Of a stretch of DNA of 64,000 nt, positions 1 to 12,179 are shown piece after piece. Below the pieces are notes generated by a model. It was not told the DNA's origin. It ran no database searches and worked only from the letters and a program-made list of their open reading frames with translations. Positions within the stretch are counted from its first letter, which is position 1; every line of letters starts with the position of its first letter. A program made the position numbers and the translations under genes. Location: the NCBI GenBank assembly GCA_013397845.1, contig VZTG01010064.1:48079-112078 (forward strand), written 5' to 3'. Source of the stretch: Melanocharis versteri. Taxonomy: Eukaryota > Chordata > Aves > Passeriformes > Melanocharitidae.

Positions 1-373
1 TATGTAGTTCAGGAAAATCCACTAATTCTTGGCAAAGCTATTTAAACAGCTGGAAAAATGTTTTTATTACTTTTCTTCAAAATGTTTCTGAATACAAATG
101 TGTACACTCTAACTATTTGTAAAATTTGCCAAAAATGGAAGTACCTACAATTGCTCTAAATCAAAAAAAGCAAGTGTTTACAAACCATATAAAATTATGC
201 AGAAGAGCAACTTATATGTATGTTCTCCTGAAGGAAAAGAGAATGTTTTTTGAAAATAATATTTTATTAAAAAAAATAAAAAAAGATGCACTGCTATAAA
301 ATTAATTTGGCTTACAACAGAGAGTTGCATTCTTGGATTTTTTAAATTAGCACTGTCTTCCCTCACCCTGTTT

Positions 374-475
374 CACAGAAATTAAGAATGGTTTGGGTTG
401 GAAGGAACCTCAAAGATCATCTAGTTTCCACCATTGTGTCCTGGGCAGAGACATCTTCTGCTAGACCAGGCCATT
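374..475 (-). mobile_element. CR1: CR1 LINE 3'-end fragment, reverse orientation
   Basis: On the forward strand this reads 'cacagaa...gaatggtttgggttggaagg' and then 'aaagatcatctagtt'. That is the reverse complement of the 3' end of avian CR1. The match runs on through a 'gggcagagacatcttctgctagacca' type stretch and fades near 475. CR1 is a non-LTR retrotransposon whose copies are usually 5' truncated, so a short piece holding only the 3' end is normal. No coding part is present. Confidence 0.85.
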
Positions 476-1510
476 TATTTACCAAAGAATATTGTGTTTG
501 GGATGATTTTCCACTCTACTTCCCCAATATGGGAAGAGATATAGATAAAAGTGCTTCTTGTCTTCCAATGGTACCTTTGTAACTATAATTTGTGTCCACT
601 CAGACAGCAAGACGATAGTGTGCTGGCACAGAGAGGCTGTGCTCCTTACACATCCTGGGAGCAGTCACCTCAGACACCACAGCTCTGAGGATCTGGAGAT
701 ACAAGAGAGAACTTGGAGGATTGTGCAAATCTTATACAGGAATTGTCAGTGAACTTACATCATGCTGTTAATCAATGTTTTACACATAGCTTTATTTAGA
801 ATTGCCATGACTTAAAACTTTCAATTTTGACTGCTTAAGGACTGGTAATAGATATATCTTTTATTTAAATTTCCCCTGTAAAGTCATAGGGAAGTGTAAT
901 CTTAAAAATAACTAGTTGTAGATTCAGCAACCAATAAAACTTACTGCATTTTGTATTTTAGAGACTGAAATATTCAGCCTCTTCCTCACCAAATGTAATT
1001 CTTACAAAGTTTTGAGAAAAAAAATTAAAAAGACCAACTTAATAAAAGGTGACAGAAAGCATCTATTAATCTAATGACTGAAATAAACATATTTATTTAT
1101 TTATTCCAAGATCATGACATTAGATTTTATTCCTTTATTAGTTTCCCACACACACATTGCTGCAATAAATTAAAAAATAACTCATTGCATTTTTGTGTGA
1201 GAACTGTATCTGCTTCCAAGCACATAATGGCTTTTAAAAAGTCCAAAATTTATCAGAATTGTGGATAACAAACCTTTCTGAGATATCTGTAGAAATACAA
1301 CAATATAAAACCAATAAAAACAGATAAGGAAAGAATGAAATTTCTTTAAAGAAATGTTCTTTATTTAAGAAAATATATAAGGAAAAGAAAGGAGAAAGAA
1401 AACATAGTAGTAGGTAGCGTCCAGGAAAGACATCACTTCCCCTGGATCCAGTGACAAGACTTGATGGTTGCAATTTTGGTGTTCCTTGGTCAAAGTCATG
1501 ATTGCAATCT
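476..1510. other. AT-rich unique DNA, no gene seen
   Basis: There is no open frame longer than about 60-100 codons and no recognisable repeat, apart from a possible weak continuation of the CR1 piece up to about 760. The open frame at 1234-1545 (reverse strand) overlaps the LTR-like block and resembles no protein I know. Confidence 0.5.
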
Positions 1511-1515
1511 TGATC

Positions 1516-2222
1516 TGTCGGGGGCGGGGGAAGCCTGTGAAACATAAAGTTCTATGGGTTAATATGTGTTCAGGTTCAGCTGGGATTGCCGAAGTACCTC
1601 CACTGATGGGGAAGCTTCACATTGTCTCAACACTGCGGATCAGTTCTCTGATGGAAGGACCCAGAAATGAATCTGGGGGCACTGTGGGTTCTTTGATGAT
1701 TTATGATCCCTTTTAATACATGACAGCTGTTTCTCATGCTAGTGCAGTTGAGCCAGTTATGCCTTATCAGAGGGATAAACATCTTCAGGCCTAGTGTGAG
1801 TGTCTCGATACCTCCCGCAGGGCTGGGGATGGGTCAGGGGGTAGAGCCTTACACCTGGGCTGGCTGTTTAAGGGAAGACTTTGTCAGGATAAAAAGCTCT
1901 ATCCCATCTCACAAGATCCTCGTCTTATCAGCCTTTCATCTGGCTCAAATGCATCTTCTTGGGAAATAAAGGTTGGTTTGTCATGGTCACCCTCTGGTAC
2001 TGAGTGTGCACCCGCTCCGCACCTGGGCTGTTCTTATTTAGATCAGAGGTTTCATCCACATCTCCCTTAACAACCTGCTCCCCCACCCCCCAAAAAAATA
2101 TTCTCCTCTTCTTCTTGGTTGGGGAGTGCAAACCCAGCCTCAGCAGAGCACCTTGTCTGACTGTTTGAGTCTTTAACACTCCAGTTTCTCACACCAGCTT
2201 ACCTGCAAATTTCACTGGGCCG
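1516..2222 (+). mobile_element. Probable solo LTR of an endogenous retrovirus (tentative)
   Basis: This block is more GC-rich than its flanks and is laid out like an LTR. It has a TATA-like GATAAAAAG at 1888-1895 and a poly-A signal AATAAA at 1965-1970, about 75 bp apart. That is the usual U3-R spacing. It starts with TG at 1516 (TGTCGGGGGC). The 5 bp before it, TGATC (1511-1515), recur at 2223-2227. The right edge would end in CG instead of the expected CA, which a single transition could explain. The spacing of signals is seen directly. The LTR identity and exact edges are inferred, and I do not recognise the family. Confidence 0.45.
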
Positions 2223-2227
2223 TGATC

Positions 2228-3904
2228 CGTTATGAAAGTTGATTATATGTGATGAATTATGCATATTTTTCAAACTCAGTACCTTAAAAAGAGAAGGAAT
2301 TTTGTTAATCCAGAAAAAAAGAGTCTGTCAGTAACAACTGAAATGTAAACATCTCTTTTCGCTTTTAACTACAAATGACAGATCAAAAGGTTTCCAGAAA
2401 AAAAAAAAAGCCAAAGGAAGAAAGATCATGTTACAACTTTTTGCAGCTGAAAGAAATATTATTTTAAAATTTCTGAATAATGCTTTAAGCAGCAGTGATA
2501 GATCTTCCCCCCAACAGCTTTTGACAGAACTCATGGGTGAGCATAGACAACAATAAATTTCATTAATGAATCAATGATGTGCAGCTGGGAATGGGTGGAA
2601 TTTAAGACATAATGGTCATGTCAAACTTTGATACAAAAAAAAATTAAGGCTGATTCTATTTTATGACCTTTTTCAGATTAGGGCAATTTAAAAGGCTTGT
2701 AATGAATGTCAAGACATTAGCATGTACTTAATTTGCCACATTAAATATATAAACCTCAGCAAGTAATGAAACAGAAATCAGAAATCTGATTTTTTTATAG
2801 TCACTTCTCTTTGCTTTATTTCTCCAAGAGACCGATGGAGTGTGAGAGATTACTGGTTGTACGTTGCCCTTGACCAAGAATAAAATGTTAGGGATGTCAA
2901 AATGGCAGCTGTCTGTATGGACATCAGTGTTTATGAAATCTCTCAAGGGAGATAAATGGAAAAATAAACCCTTCCATTCTGAAAATTGTTTTTCTTATTT
3001 TACATGAATAGAAAGCCAGTATCTAATGCCTAAAAAAAAGCCTACTTCCTGAACAGAAACATGCTAATGCTGAAATAAGACAATCATCTTCACAATTTCA
3101 TTAGAAGTTGTAACTAGAAGTTACCATCATGGAGAAATGAAGAAAAAGAATGAAATTTTTTAGGAATTTTATAAAACATTGAACACAAAAACATGTTCAG
3201 AGTAAGTGTAACATTTTAGAAATAGAAAGTAACCTGATCCTTTAGCAAAGGCATATTTTGTGAACTTAACATCAAATTTGGTTTTACACTAAGAAAGAAA
3301 ATATAAAGCTTCAGTTTATTAGATTTGTTCAGAACTTATCTCTATAGTTTCAAGGACATTTTAGCCTTTCCTTCCCAGTTACATTACCGTATTTACTCCC
3401 ATGGAATAGAACACATGTTCCTTAACAAGATCTAAAACAAGGAGGTTTCATGATTGCCTTCACTTTGTATTTGCACAGGATTTTTTGGGGATTTTCGATC
3501 CTTGCAACATCTCTAACTCCACACTAAAGTAGCAAACAAACCCAAGAGAGGTTTAGTCAAATTGGACCTACTAATTATTCTTTTTACACTTCTCCTTCTT
3601 AGTCTCTGGCTTTCTTATTTCACACAGAGGGGAGTAAGTTTGATGAATAATAAATATTTTGTTATTGTGTATCAAAATGATGCTTTCACAGAGTTAGAAG
3701 ACTAGAGAATGGTATCTTACCTCATGACTTCTCAGCCTGACAGGATTCTACATCATGGAAGATGTCTATAAATCTGATGTCTAAAAAAACCTCCTTTTTT
3801 CCCCCTTGATATTAATTTGATGTCTAGAAAATCATGTGAAATGGAGAGATTGCATAGTGGCACCACCATTCTCTTCAAGATCACACAAAGAAGAGCAAGT
3901 CCTG
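2228..3904. other. AT-rich unique DNA, no gene seen
   Basis: No repeat family, open frame of note or RNA gene was recognised. A short A-rich run lies near 2398-2411. Confidence 0.5.
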
Positions 3905-4850
3905 TGTAGTGGGTTGATGCTGGCTGGATGCCAGACCCTCACCAAAGCTGGTCTTTCACTCCCCTACATGGCTGGATGCGGGAGAGAAAATTTAACAGAG
4001 GTTTCATGGGTTGAGATAAGGACCAGGAGACATCACTCATCAAATACCATCATACGCAGAACAGGCTCAAATTAGAGATATTAATTGAATTTATTGCTAA
4101 CAAATTCAGGGCAAGATAATGACAAGGAAAAGAAAACCTTAAAAAGCACCTTACCCCCACCTCTCCCTCCTTCCCAGCTCTACCTCCTACCCCAGCAGGG
4201 AGACAGGGAACGGGAGTTATGGTCTGTTCATCATCCGAGGCTTCTCCTGCTGCTCAGGGAGAGGAGCCATTCCCCTGCTGCACCATGGGGTTCCTCCCAT
4301 GGGACACAGTTCTCCATGAATTTCTCTGATATGAGTCCATCTCATGAGCAAGACCTCTCTGTGACCTGCTGCAGTGTGAGTCCCTCCCACGGACAACAGT
4401 CCTCCCAAAACTGCTGCAGCGTGGGTCACTCTTCCACAGGGTGCAGTCCAGTGTGGGGCCTCCCCTGCATTCACAGCCTCCTTTGTGCATCTACCTGCTC
4501 CAGCCTGGGAGCTAGACCCCTCTCTCTAGGGGTCTCCCATGGTGTCACAGCCTCCTCTCAGGCATCCACCTGCTCCAGCATGGGTCTCTTCCACGGGATG
4601 CAGGTGGATCCCTGCATCCCTGTGGACTTCCATGTGCTGCAGGGACACAGCTGCCTCACCATGGGCTTCAGGGCAATCTCAGCCGCTGGTGCCTCTCCTT
4701 CTCCACTGGCCTTGGTGTCTGCAGAGTGGTTCCTGTCATGTATTCTCATCCTGCTCTTCTCTGGTCTAACTCCATTTGCTACTTTGATCATCTTTCCGTG
4801 ACTTACTTGTGCTATAACTCGTTTTAAATTATTCACCAATAGACAGACAT
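3905..4850 (-). mobile_element. ERVL-type LTR, truncated, reverse orientation
   Basis: It begins TGTAGTGGGTTGATGCTGGC at 3905, the reverse complement of the 3' end (…CACTACA) of an LTR family common in bird genomes that I recall as ERVL-like. Following the same family, there is a 'gagagaaaa...gggttgagataaggac' stretch, then an AT-rich 'aattgaatttattgctaac' part. After that come many diverged sub-repeats with 'tgctccagc(a/g)tggg' and 'tcccac(g)gg' motifs between about 4260 and 4680. Those sub-repeats give a 238-codon open frame (4085-4801) and several overlapping ones, none of them a real gene. The sense-strand 5' part looks missing beyond about 4850, so no target site duplication can be given. 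Confidence 0.75.
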
Positions 4851-5033
4851 TACTTGTCAGCTGAGAAAAACAAAGATGATTAAAACAGAAAAACAGATAT
4901 GCTTAAAATATCTGGAACAAAGCCTCTTCATGTGATTCCAGCCTAAAGAGCTGAGGTGGGCCAAAATGATGATTATTGGGAAAAGGCCCAAGATTACATT
5001 GCTTCTTAATACCCTATTAGGTGGCAATTACAG

Positions 5034-5315
5034 GTCAGGGAGTGATAGACAAGGGGGAATGGCTTCAAACTGAAGGATGGTATGTTTAGATTGGACATAA
5101 GGAAGAAATTCTTCACTATGAGGGTGGTGAAGTGCTGGAACACTGCTCGGAGAAGTTGTGGAAGCCCAATTACTGGAAGTGTTCAAGGCCAGGTTAGATG
5201 GGACTTCGACCAACTTAGTCCAGTGGAAGGGGTCCCTGTCCACAGCACAGGGTTTGGAACTAGATGATCTTTATGGTCCCCTCCAACCCAAACCATTCTA
5301 GGATTCTATGGTTCT
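5034..5315 (+). mobile_element. CR1: CR1 LINE 3' end, forward orientation
   Basis: The sequence carries a clear run of CR1 3' landmarks: 'gacaagggggaatggcttcaa', 'taaggaagaaattcttcact', 'gtgctggaacactgct', 'ttcaaggccaggttagatgg', 'ctagatgatcttta', and the terminal 'ggattctatggttctg'. Only the end of ORF2 and the 3' UTR remain. Its tail ends exactly where the target site duplication of the next LTR begins, so the LTR landed at or beside the CR1 tail. Confidence 0.93.
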
Positions 5316-5321
5316 GTAGCT
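5316..5321. repeat. Target site duplication GTAGCT, left copy
   Basis: GTAGCT directly precedes the TG of the LTR and is repeated at 5959-5964 directly after its terminal CA. Six-base duplications are typical of class II (alpha/beta-retrovirus-like, ERVK) integrases. Confidence 0.9.
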
Positions 5322-5958
5322 TGTGGAGGGTGGATCCCCTTGGGTGGCTGCCGCCTCTGCCCCCGACTCCTCCTCCTTCTCTGACTCCTCCTTTGGAGGC
5401 GGTGCAGAGGAGGAGACAGATGTCTAAGAAGACATGCCCAGTAGGCGGGGCAAGGCAGGGCTCAGAACTCCAGCCTGCCCGCCCTGCTAGAAAGTTCTTT
5501 GTTCTATGATGTATTATTGGTTCCATGTGTTTGTACCCGACCCTTAGATGTTCTGATGGTTGTCGTATCTGTGAACCCTCCTTCCTAATCCCCTGCAATT
5601 GGCTGTAACCCCTTGCCCCTCCCAGTTTTCTCCTCCCTTATAAACCCAAGCACAGCCAGTGCTTGGGGGGATTTCTCTCTACCTGTCCTCATGTCCAGAC
5701 CCCCGTTCCTGTTTCCCTCAATACAGAGAACTTTGGGAGCTCCCCCCCCCTCAGCCCTTTGCTCCTTGACCTGTCATTCCACCGCTCGTTTTCGACGCAT
5801 TCCTCAGAAGAAGAACAACCCGCTCCTCACGAGCAAGCCCTGCACCATGGGCGTCAGGGGCTCAGACAGGGAGAAAGCTGAAGCCCCCTGTCCCTGAGGG
5901 TCAGGGTTGAACTCTGAGAGAGCAACCCTCGAATCGGCTGAGCGCCCGGCGGGCGACA
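5322..5958 (+). mobile_element. ERVK-type solo LTR, 637 bp
   Basis: This is a complete LTR from TGTGGAGGG (5322) to ...GGGCGACA (5958), flanked by a perfect 6-bp duplication, GTAGCT. Promoter features are visible on the forward strand: an ATTGG box (inverted CCAAT) near 5598, TATAAA at 5639-5644, and an AATACA poly-A-like signal at 5720-5725. It is GC-rich against AT-rich flanks. Because a single LTR lies between the two duplicates with no internal gag or pol sequence, it is a solo LTR left by LTR-LTR recombination. The intact ends and perfect duplication suggest a fairly young insertion. It is younger than the CR1 tail it abuts. Confidence 0.9.
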
Positions 5959-5964
5959 GTAGCT
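5959..5964. repeat. Target site duplication GTAGCT, right copy
   Basis: This matches 5316-5321 exactly and closes the solo LTR insertion. Confidence 0.9.
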
Positions 5965-8764
5965 AGCACAAGACAGCATTTTATATTTTTTTTCTTACTT
6001 TGTAGTAACTTCTGAAGGCAAGGGCAAGAGTGAAACAATACAACCCATTGTCACACTTGATGAAAATTGATCAAATCTCTGTATTGTTTGAATATCTTAA
6101 TTAAAATTCAGAAATAAATAACCTCCAAGGATCTTTTCCATGGGCAGTCTTTATTTCTAAGAAAAAAACTCGAATTCCTCTTCTATTCTCTTTGGGTTAC
6201 ATGATCAGAAATCAGGTCAGGGAGAGATTGTAAGCTAAAGAGAGGGACAAGCTCCCAGTTTCTCCTTACTTTAACAAATTTCTAACAAAATGGAATGTTT
6301 GTTAAGAAGGCAAAATCGAGTTATTTGTGTTTGTATGTTTTTATGTAATATTTCTTTTCATTAGTTATTCAAAATTTTGCATTATCTGACTCATATTGCA
6401 ACAAGACTTGAAATCTTTATCTAAATTAAGCAGAAGTGAACATTAAAACAACTTTTCAGATCATCTTTCATCATATATGAAAACAAATTTGTGAATTGTC
6501 ATGTACAAAATATGTAAGTTAATGTATGTGAAATATACACATTTTATTACATATATGAGAATTATTTTACAATACCTCGGAGTTTCTGTTACTTTTCAGA
6601 ATCAACATGCCTCTACTAAAAAAAAGTTTAATGTATGAAAGATGATTTTTCTTTTCCTGCCAGTTGCAAAACAAAGAATATTTTTTTACATTATCATCAT
6701 CATTAATAAGCATGAACTGGGGTGCCTGGGAACACAACTGACTTGAATGTTCTTGTACACTGCAGTTAAAAAATCAACAAAAGTTAAAAATCAATAAAAA
6801 TAAGATATTCTGAACTGGGAATACAGAGGTTAAGGAACAAAAAGATACACTTCAAATTTCAGTTCTGTCATACATGCAAACATTAAGCAAATTATGTAGA
6901 ATTAGACCTACAAATGTTACTTTTAGGCACCTTATATGTTATTAATCCAGTCAAAACCTTAGAGCTTATGATCTTCTTCTTTTTACATATTTTTATTTGT
7001 AAACAGGGGCAAGCTTGATTATAGTGCAGGACTTTATTCATAAATATGCAAAATAACATAGAGACTGGTGGATGGAAATTTCTTAGGGTTGCAATTGTTC
7101 TAACAATTGCATACTTAAAAATCACTCTGCTTATTTATTATTTTGTAGTTGTCCTACATGTCTTGTTACTTCATTCAAAATTGGGAGCAGTTGGATATTC
7201 TGAGATAACTGGTGCTAGGCTGCTATAGAAAACTGTGTTTATGCATGACTTTTTTTGACACAAGGCATAGGTATTTTCCAAGATTCTGATACTAGTAAAA
7301 ATATTATTAATTTTAATGGATGATAAGAAATCTTTTGAATTTCTCTAGTGGAAATGTAACCTAAAGCAACATTAATAAATATTTCAAAATGTCAACATGA
7401 GTATTTTTTTCACCTCTGATAGATACGTTGTTTGAGAAAACGCTTTCATATGTAATTAACTTCCTTGGTTGAAGCAGTTCATTAGAAGATAATTTTAAAT
7501 ATTTTTCAGTCACAACCTTAGGCTCATTCTATTTTGAGAGAGTGACCATAGTCTCCTGAGTAACTCAGTCAAGCAATATTTTTCTAAACTTTGTTTAACC
7601 CACTGTTCCAAATACATTAGCATCTTGTTTTTGAAGTCTAGGCAGACATTACTAGAGGTTAAGGCCACAAATTTCTTTGAGACAGTTATTTCTAACACAC
7701 CACCTTATGTACCAAAACCTTTAAAACATGCTTCATAAAATAGAGTTTATATTAAAAAATTACTGTTAAATTGTTAAGAAACTTTCTTTGCTAATATTGA
7801 TTTCATTACTTTTTGTGTAAGTTTTATGTGCTGACAAAAATTTGTTTCAATATATTACACAATAGAAAGATTTGTAATCAGAAATGTGATAATGTGTTTT
7901 TATTATTCTTACTGTAAATTTTATGGAATATAAATTAGATTTTTATTTTGTATTTTGAAAGATTATTTTGAACAGAAACTAGTAGCAAGTTTTCCTGCAA
8001 ATTATCTGTTCCTATACAATAAAACCCATATATTATGATGTTGAGTGCTACATTTATCATGCTACAAGCAGTAGCATGTAGAGTTATAACTACCTATCTT
8101 AGTAATATGTGCTTTGTAATACTTAATTTCTGTTGTACACAGACAGATTGTTTATGAAGTTACCACCATTAGTATGCATGGGAATCATGTCCAGCCCAAA
8201 ATTTAATTGTTGGAAGGTAAATAGAAATTATGAAAATATCTCAGCCTGTGCCCTTATTCTTTAGTGTAACTTAGTCTTCTTTAAAATGTTTTAGTTGTGT
8301 TGTAGACACAACCTAATATCAATATTTGTGAAGATTTGTGTAGAACACTAGAAAGACATTAAGTGTCTTCCTGCAGAATGATACTTTCAACAAAATAATT
8401 CATGGAATAGGTATTAAAAGTAAAAGTTGATAACATAAAACTTTTAAAGTGTTTATTGGTTTATTTCTAATAAATAATAAAAGTCAAGTATGATCAAGTT
8501 GATTTCCTTCTATGGTGAAATAGCTGGTTTTGTGGACAAGAAGACATCAGTGAATATTACTTGCCTTTACCACATTTTCTAATTTGGTCTCTATTATTAC
8601 CTGTGTAATAAAACAAGCAGTGACATACCAGTGTGTGAACTACAAGAGGGATGAAGAACGGGACAAACAATGGGTTGAAAAGGTCATTATGAATACTTCG
8701 AAGTCCAGCTGATAGATGGTTATGAATCCACACCTCTCATACCAATACAGGGACCAATAACTGA
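5965..8764. other. AT-rich unique DNA, 2.8 kb, no gene seen
   Basis: It is markedly AT-rich with frequent stops in all frames. No recognised repeat, RNA gene or plausible exon. Open frames here (for example 6892-7125 and 7510-7698 on the reverse strand) are short and lack any family signature. Confidence 0.5.
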
Positions 8765-10310
8765 AATAATGAAATCACAGAATGGTTTGGGTTGGAAGGG
8801 ACCCTAAAGATCATCTAGTTTCAATCCCCTTGCCGTAGGCAGGGACACTGTCCATTAAAACAGATATCGCAGAGTCCTCTTGCCCCCAAACCTGGACTTG
8901 AACACTGCCAGAGCTGGGACATCCACAGCTTCTCTGGCCAACCTGCTCTAGTGCTTCCGCACCTTCACAGTAAAAAAATTCTTCCTCACATCTAATCTTT
9001 ACCTACTATCTTTCAGTTTGAATCTATTCATCCTTGTCCTGTAACTACAGCTCCTGATGAATGGTCAGGAACTTCAGATACTGGAGGACTATGAGGTCTC
9101 CACACAACCTACTTTTCTGTAGAATGAATAACCCCAACTTTCTCAGCCTGTGTTTATTGGGAAGGTACTTTGTCCTCCCTGCGTTTCTCCTCTGGACTTG
9201 TTCCAACAAGTAGACAGCTTTGTTGTGCTGGGGCCCCCCAGCCTGCATGAAGTATTCCCAGGTGGGGTCTCACAAGAGCAGAGTAGAGGGGGAAAATCAC
9301 CTCCCTTGACCTGCTGGTCACACCTCTTTTGACAGAGCCCAGGACATGGTTTGCTTTCTGGGCTGTGAGTGCACATTGCTGGTCATGTCAAGGTTTTTGT
9401 CAAATATCACCCCCAAGTCCTTCTCCAAAAGGCTGCTCTCAATCACTTCTCCAGTCAACTTCTATACCTGCCTGGGACTGCCACAACCCAGGTGTAGGAC
9501 CTTCCTCTTGTTGAACCTCATGAGTTTTGCACAGACCAACCTCTGAATCCTGTCCAGATCCCTCTGGATGGCATCCCTTCCCTGCAGCATGTGGACTGCA
9601 TCTCACAGCTTGATGCTGTTGGCAAGCTTGCCGAGCGTGCATTCTATCCCACTCTCCATGTCAGCAACAAAGATGTTGAACAGTATCCGCCCCAACACCA
9701 ACCTCTGCAGAACATTACTCATCATTGGTCTCCATATGGCCAGTGAGAAGCTGACTACAATTTTTGTGTCTGGCCATCCAGCCTGTTCTTTGTCCACTGA
9801 GTAGTTCATCCATCAAGTCCATATTTTTCCAGTTTAGACACAAGGATGTCATATGGGATAGTGTTGAACAGTTTGCACAAGTCCAGGTAGATGACAGTTC
9901 CTTTGACTCTATTCACCAATGAATGCTCCAGCCCCATCAAAGATGGCCACAAATTTTTTAGGCATGATTTACCCTTCATGAAGCCATGTTGGTTGTCACC
10001 AATCTCCTCTTTGTTTTCCACGGGCCTCAGCATAGCTTCCAGGAGAATGTGCTCCATGATCTTTCCTGGCACAGAGGACAGACTGACTTGTCTGTAGATA
10101 CTTTGATGCTCAACATTTTTGACATGAGGGTTATATTTCCCTTTTTCCAGTTATTGGAAAAGTCACCTGACTGCCACAATTTTTCAAAAAGGACAGATAG
10201 TGGCTTAGCCAACTTCATCCACCAGTTCCCTCAGGACCTGCAGATGAATCTCATCAGGTCCTAGGGACTTGTACTCATTTAGGTACCTTAGACAGTACTA
10301 TTTATATACC
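8765..10310 (-). mobile_element. CR1: CR1 LINE, 1.5 kb, reverse orientation (longest copy in window)
   Basis: The 3' end is at the left: 'atcacagaatggtttgggtt' and 'aaagatcatctagtttcaat' (8766-8830). Going right, the element passes through the 3' part of ORF2 ('ctcagcctgtgtttattggg', 'gtctcacaagagcagagtag') and into the reverse transcriptase, up to about 10310. There the match ends by 5' truncation. The copy is riddled with stops and frameshifts. Antisense open frames across it (for example 9150-9546 on the forward strand) are not genes. Confidence 0.93.
9603..10218 (-). pseudogene. Decayed CR1 ORF2 reverse transcriptase
   Basis: Three overlapping reverse-strand open frames (10027-10218, 9806-10072, 9603-9809) together spell a broken CR1 reverse transcriptase. 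Recognisable pieces are a 'KPLSVLFEKLWQSGDF' stretch, 'GDNQHGFMKGKSCL', the motif-A region YLDLCKLFN at 9863-9889, and 'RILFNIFVADM'. In working CR1 enzymes motif A reads YLDFSKAFD, so its second Asp is Asn here. The catalytic FADD box reads LANS at 9615-9626 and has lost both aspartates. The frames are separated by frameshifts. The product cannot be functional. Confidence 0.9.
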
Positions 10311-10389
10311 CACTATCCTTCAACATTACTGATTATTTATTCTGTATTGTTGTCAGCAGCAAGTCTGGCAATTAGGCTACCATTACACC

Positions 10390-10699
10390 ATGCCAAATCT
10401 AATGATCATAACTTCATGTAATGAACCCTTCCTGCTACCCACAATAGAAGGAGCTCAGGAAACTCCACTCCCTCACTCTTCATCTTTCGCTCGTGCATTA
10501 CTCTGCACTGGAGGACGCCTAAAAGAGGAGAAACCTCCTCCAAGCACCAATCAGCGGTGCCTCGTTCTTGCCTCTCCCTCATTGAGCCTGGCCGTGCCAG
10601 CGGGGATAGAGGACCAAGCAAGGTCAGAGGTGGACCCTCCTTCAGGTAGCTCTCCAGGTGCCGCGAGCCTGGTTGAGCACCCCAGTAGAAGAGGGACTG
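10390..10699. other. GC-rich block of unknown origin
   Basis: This is an island of higher GC between AT-rich stretches. A forward open frame of 118 codons (10390-10746) crosses it, but the translation resembles no family I know and is probably chance in GC-rich DNA. It contains 'accaatcagcgg' (a CCAAT-like box) near 10545. Because a CR1-like tail follows directly, the block may be the body of an unfamiliar CR1 subfamily or of another retroelement. I cannot decide which. Confidence 0.35.
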
Positions 10700-10745
10700 G
10701 ACTTCTACACCTTCCGACCCAAATCATTCTTGCATTCGATGATTA
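10700..10745 (+). mobile_element. CR1: CR1-like 3' tail, forward orientation
   Basis: 'gggactggacttctacacct' and then 'ccgacccaaatcattcttgc' and 'attcgatgatt' parallel the CR1 3' end ('ggactagatgatct...ccttccaacccaaaccattctatgatt'). The match is short and diverged. Confidence 0.55.
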
Positions 10746-12179
10746 AAGCAGTTTCACTTTATGTGAAAAGCTGTGAAAATAAGGAATTATGAGAACTACC
10801 CCTTTCTTCAGTAAAAATATTGTAGGATTTCTAGTTCTATCACCAAGGTTTAAGGCGTCCTTAGAGTAAGTTATCATAACACTAATTTTTCTTTGCTGTC
10901 TTCAATTACTGAATTTTTCATCGTACTGAGGGGTGCTGGTCAGATCTTTGTAAGCATCAGTGATAACAATCTAGAATCATGCAGGATGATGGGGGAGAAC
11001 TGATCTACCTGTGTTCTGTAATACTGTGTTGACACTTGTAGGATGACTAAAATGTGTGTTGACATATCTTTTGACACAATTACAGTTTTCAAATTAAACT
11101 GAAAAAATGCAAGAAATATTTGAAAGAAAAATGAAATTTTGATGTTAAGGGATCTTACATTCTGAGTTCTCTATATTGGGATGTCATTATCGAAGGAGCT
11201 AAAGAAAGTGCTCTGCTTACTGAAGAGAACCTAGCAGGAAATGTAGAGTGCAAAAAAGACTTACTGCATTACTTGCAAGGCATATGATGCAAACACAAAC
11301 AGAATGAATGACACATAGAAAAACAATTTCATAGAGGAAAAATTGTGTTCTCTTAGGCAGCACTAAAACATACAGCCTGTAAGGTCACTTGAGTCAAAGA
11401 CTTAAAGAAGCATCCAACAACCTGCCTGGAAAGTTCAAGCAAGTCAAACTTCTCACACAGCAAAAAGACAGAAATCATAGTGTGTCAAAAATAAGTTGTC
11501 ATATGGGGTCAAGGGATTAAAGAGGGAAATACCGATGGAGAAGTGATCAGCATTGTGCAAGAGTTTGAAAACTTGCAACTGAATAACTGAATTTCAAGTA
11601 TATTATTACAGGCAAGGCAAGATTTAGCTAGAAACCAGAGTTTATGAGTAAGGGCAAAATGTCTAAATTACGCACTTTTTTCTGCTGCATTTCTTATGGG
11701 TTATTTTCATTTCTGCAGCTCAATTTATGGATTCATTTTATTAGAATTCATGGAATTATAGATTCTTTTTTGGTTGATCTACACTAGAGTATCTTAACAA
11801 CAGATTACCGAACAGATTTATTGAGGTGTTAACATGGTTTACAGACCCATATTTATAAATGTGAGTCTCTATACATATGCCTAGATAAATTTGTATTTGT
11901 GTATCCAACTAAAGTAAAGGAGGATGGAATAGAAAATGCAACAGTGATCAAATGCCATTTGAACAGCCATAAGAAAAAGGCTACCAAGATTGAATTCTAT
12001 ATGGAAAGCAAGAATGAAGAAAAGGTTCTGAATTCTGTATTTCTCTTTCCGAAAAATAAGATTTAGTTTAGAAAACTTAATATAGACTCATCATCTTAAA
12101 CACTATAACCTACAAAACCCTTCAGTTAAAAAATTTCAGGACTTAATTTGTAACCAAACTGGATATTAGAAAAAGAGTT
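10746..12179. other. Unique AT-rich DNA, no gene seen
   Basis: No recognised repeat or open frame longer than 60 codons. Confidence 0.5.

Noticed and set aside
4085..4801. 238-codon open frame, the longest in the window
   Set aside because: It is produced by the sub-repeats of an ERVL-type LTR. Overlapping frames are open on both strands, and the protein is low-complexity Ser/Cys/His-rich text with no domain.
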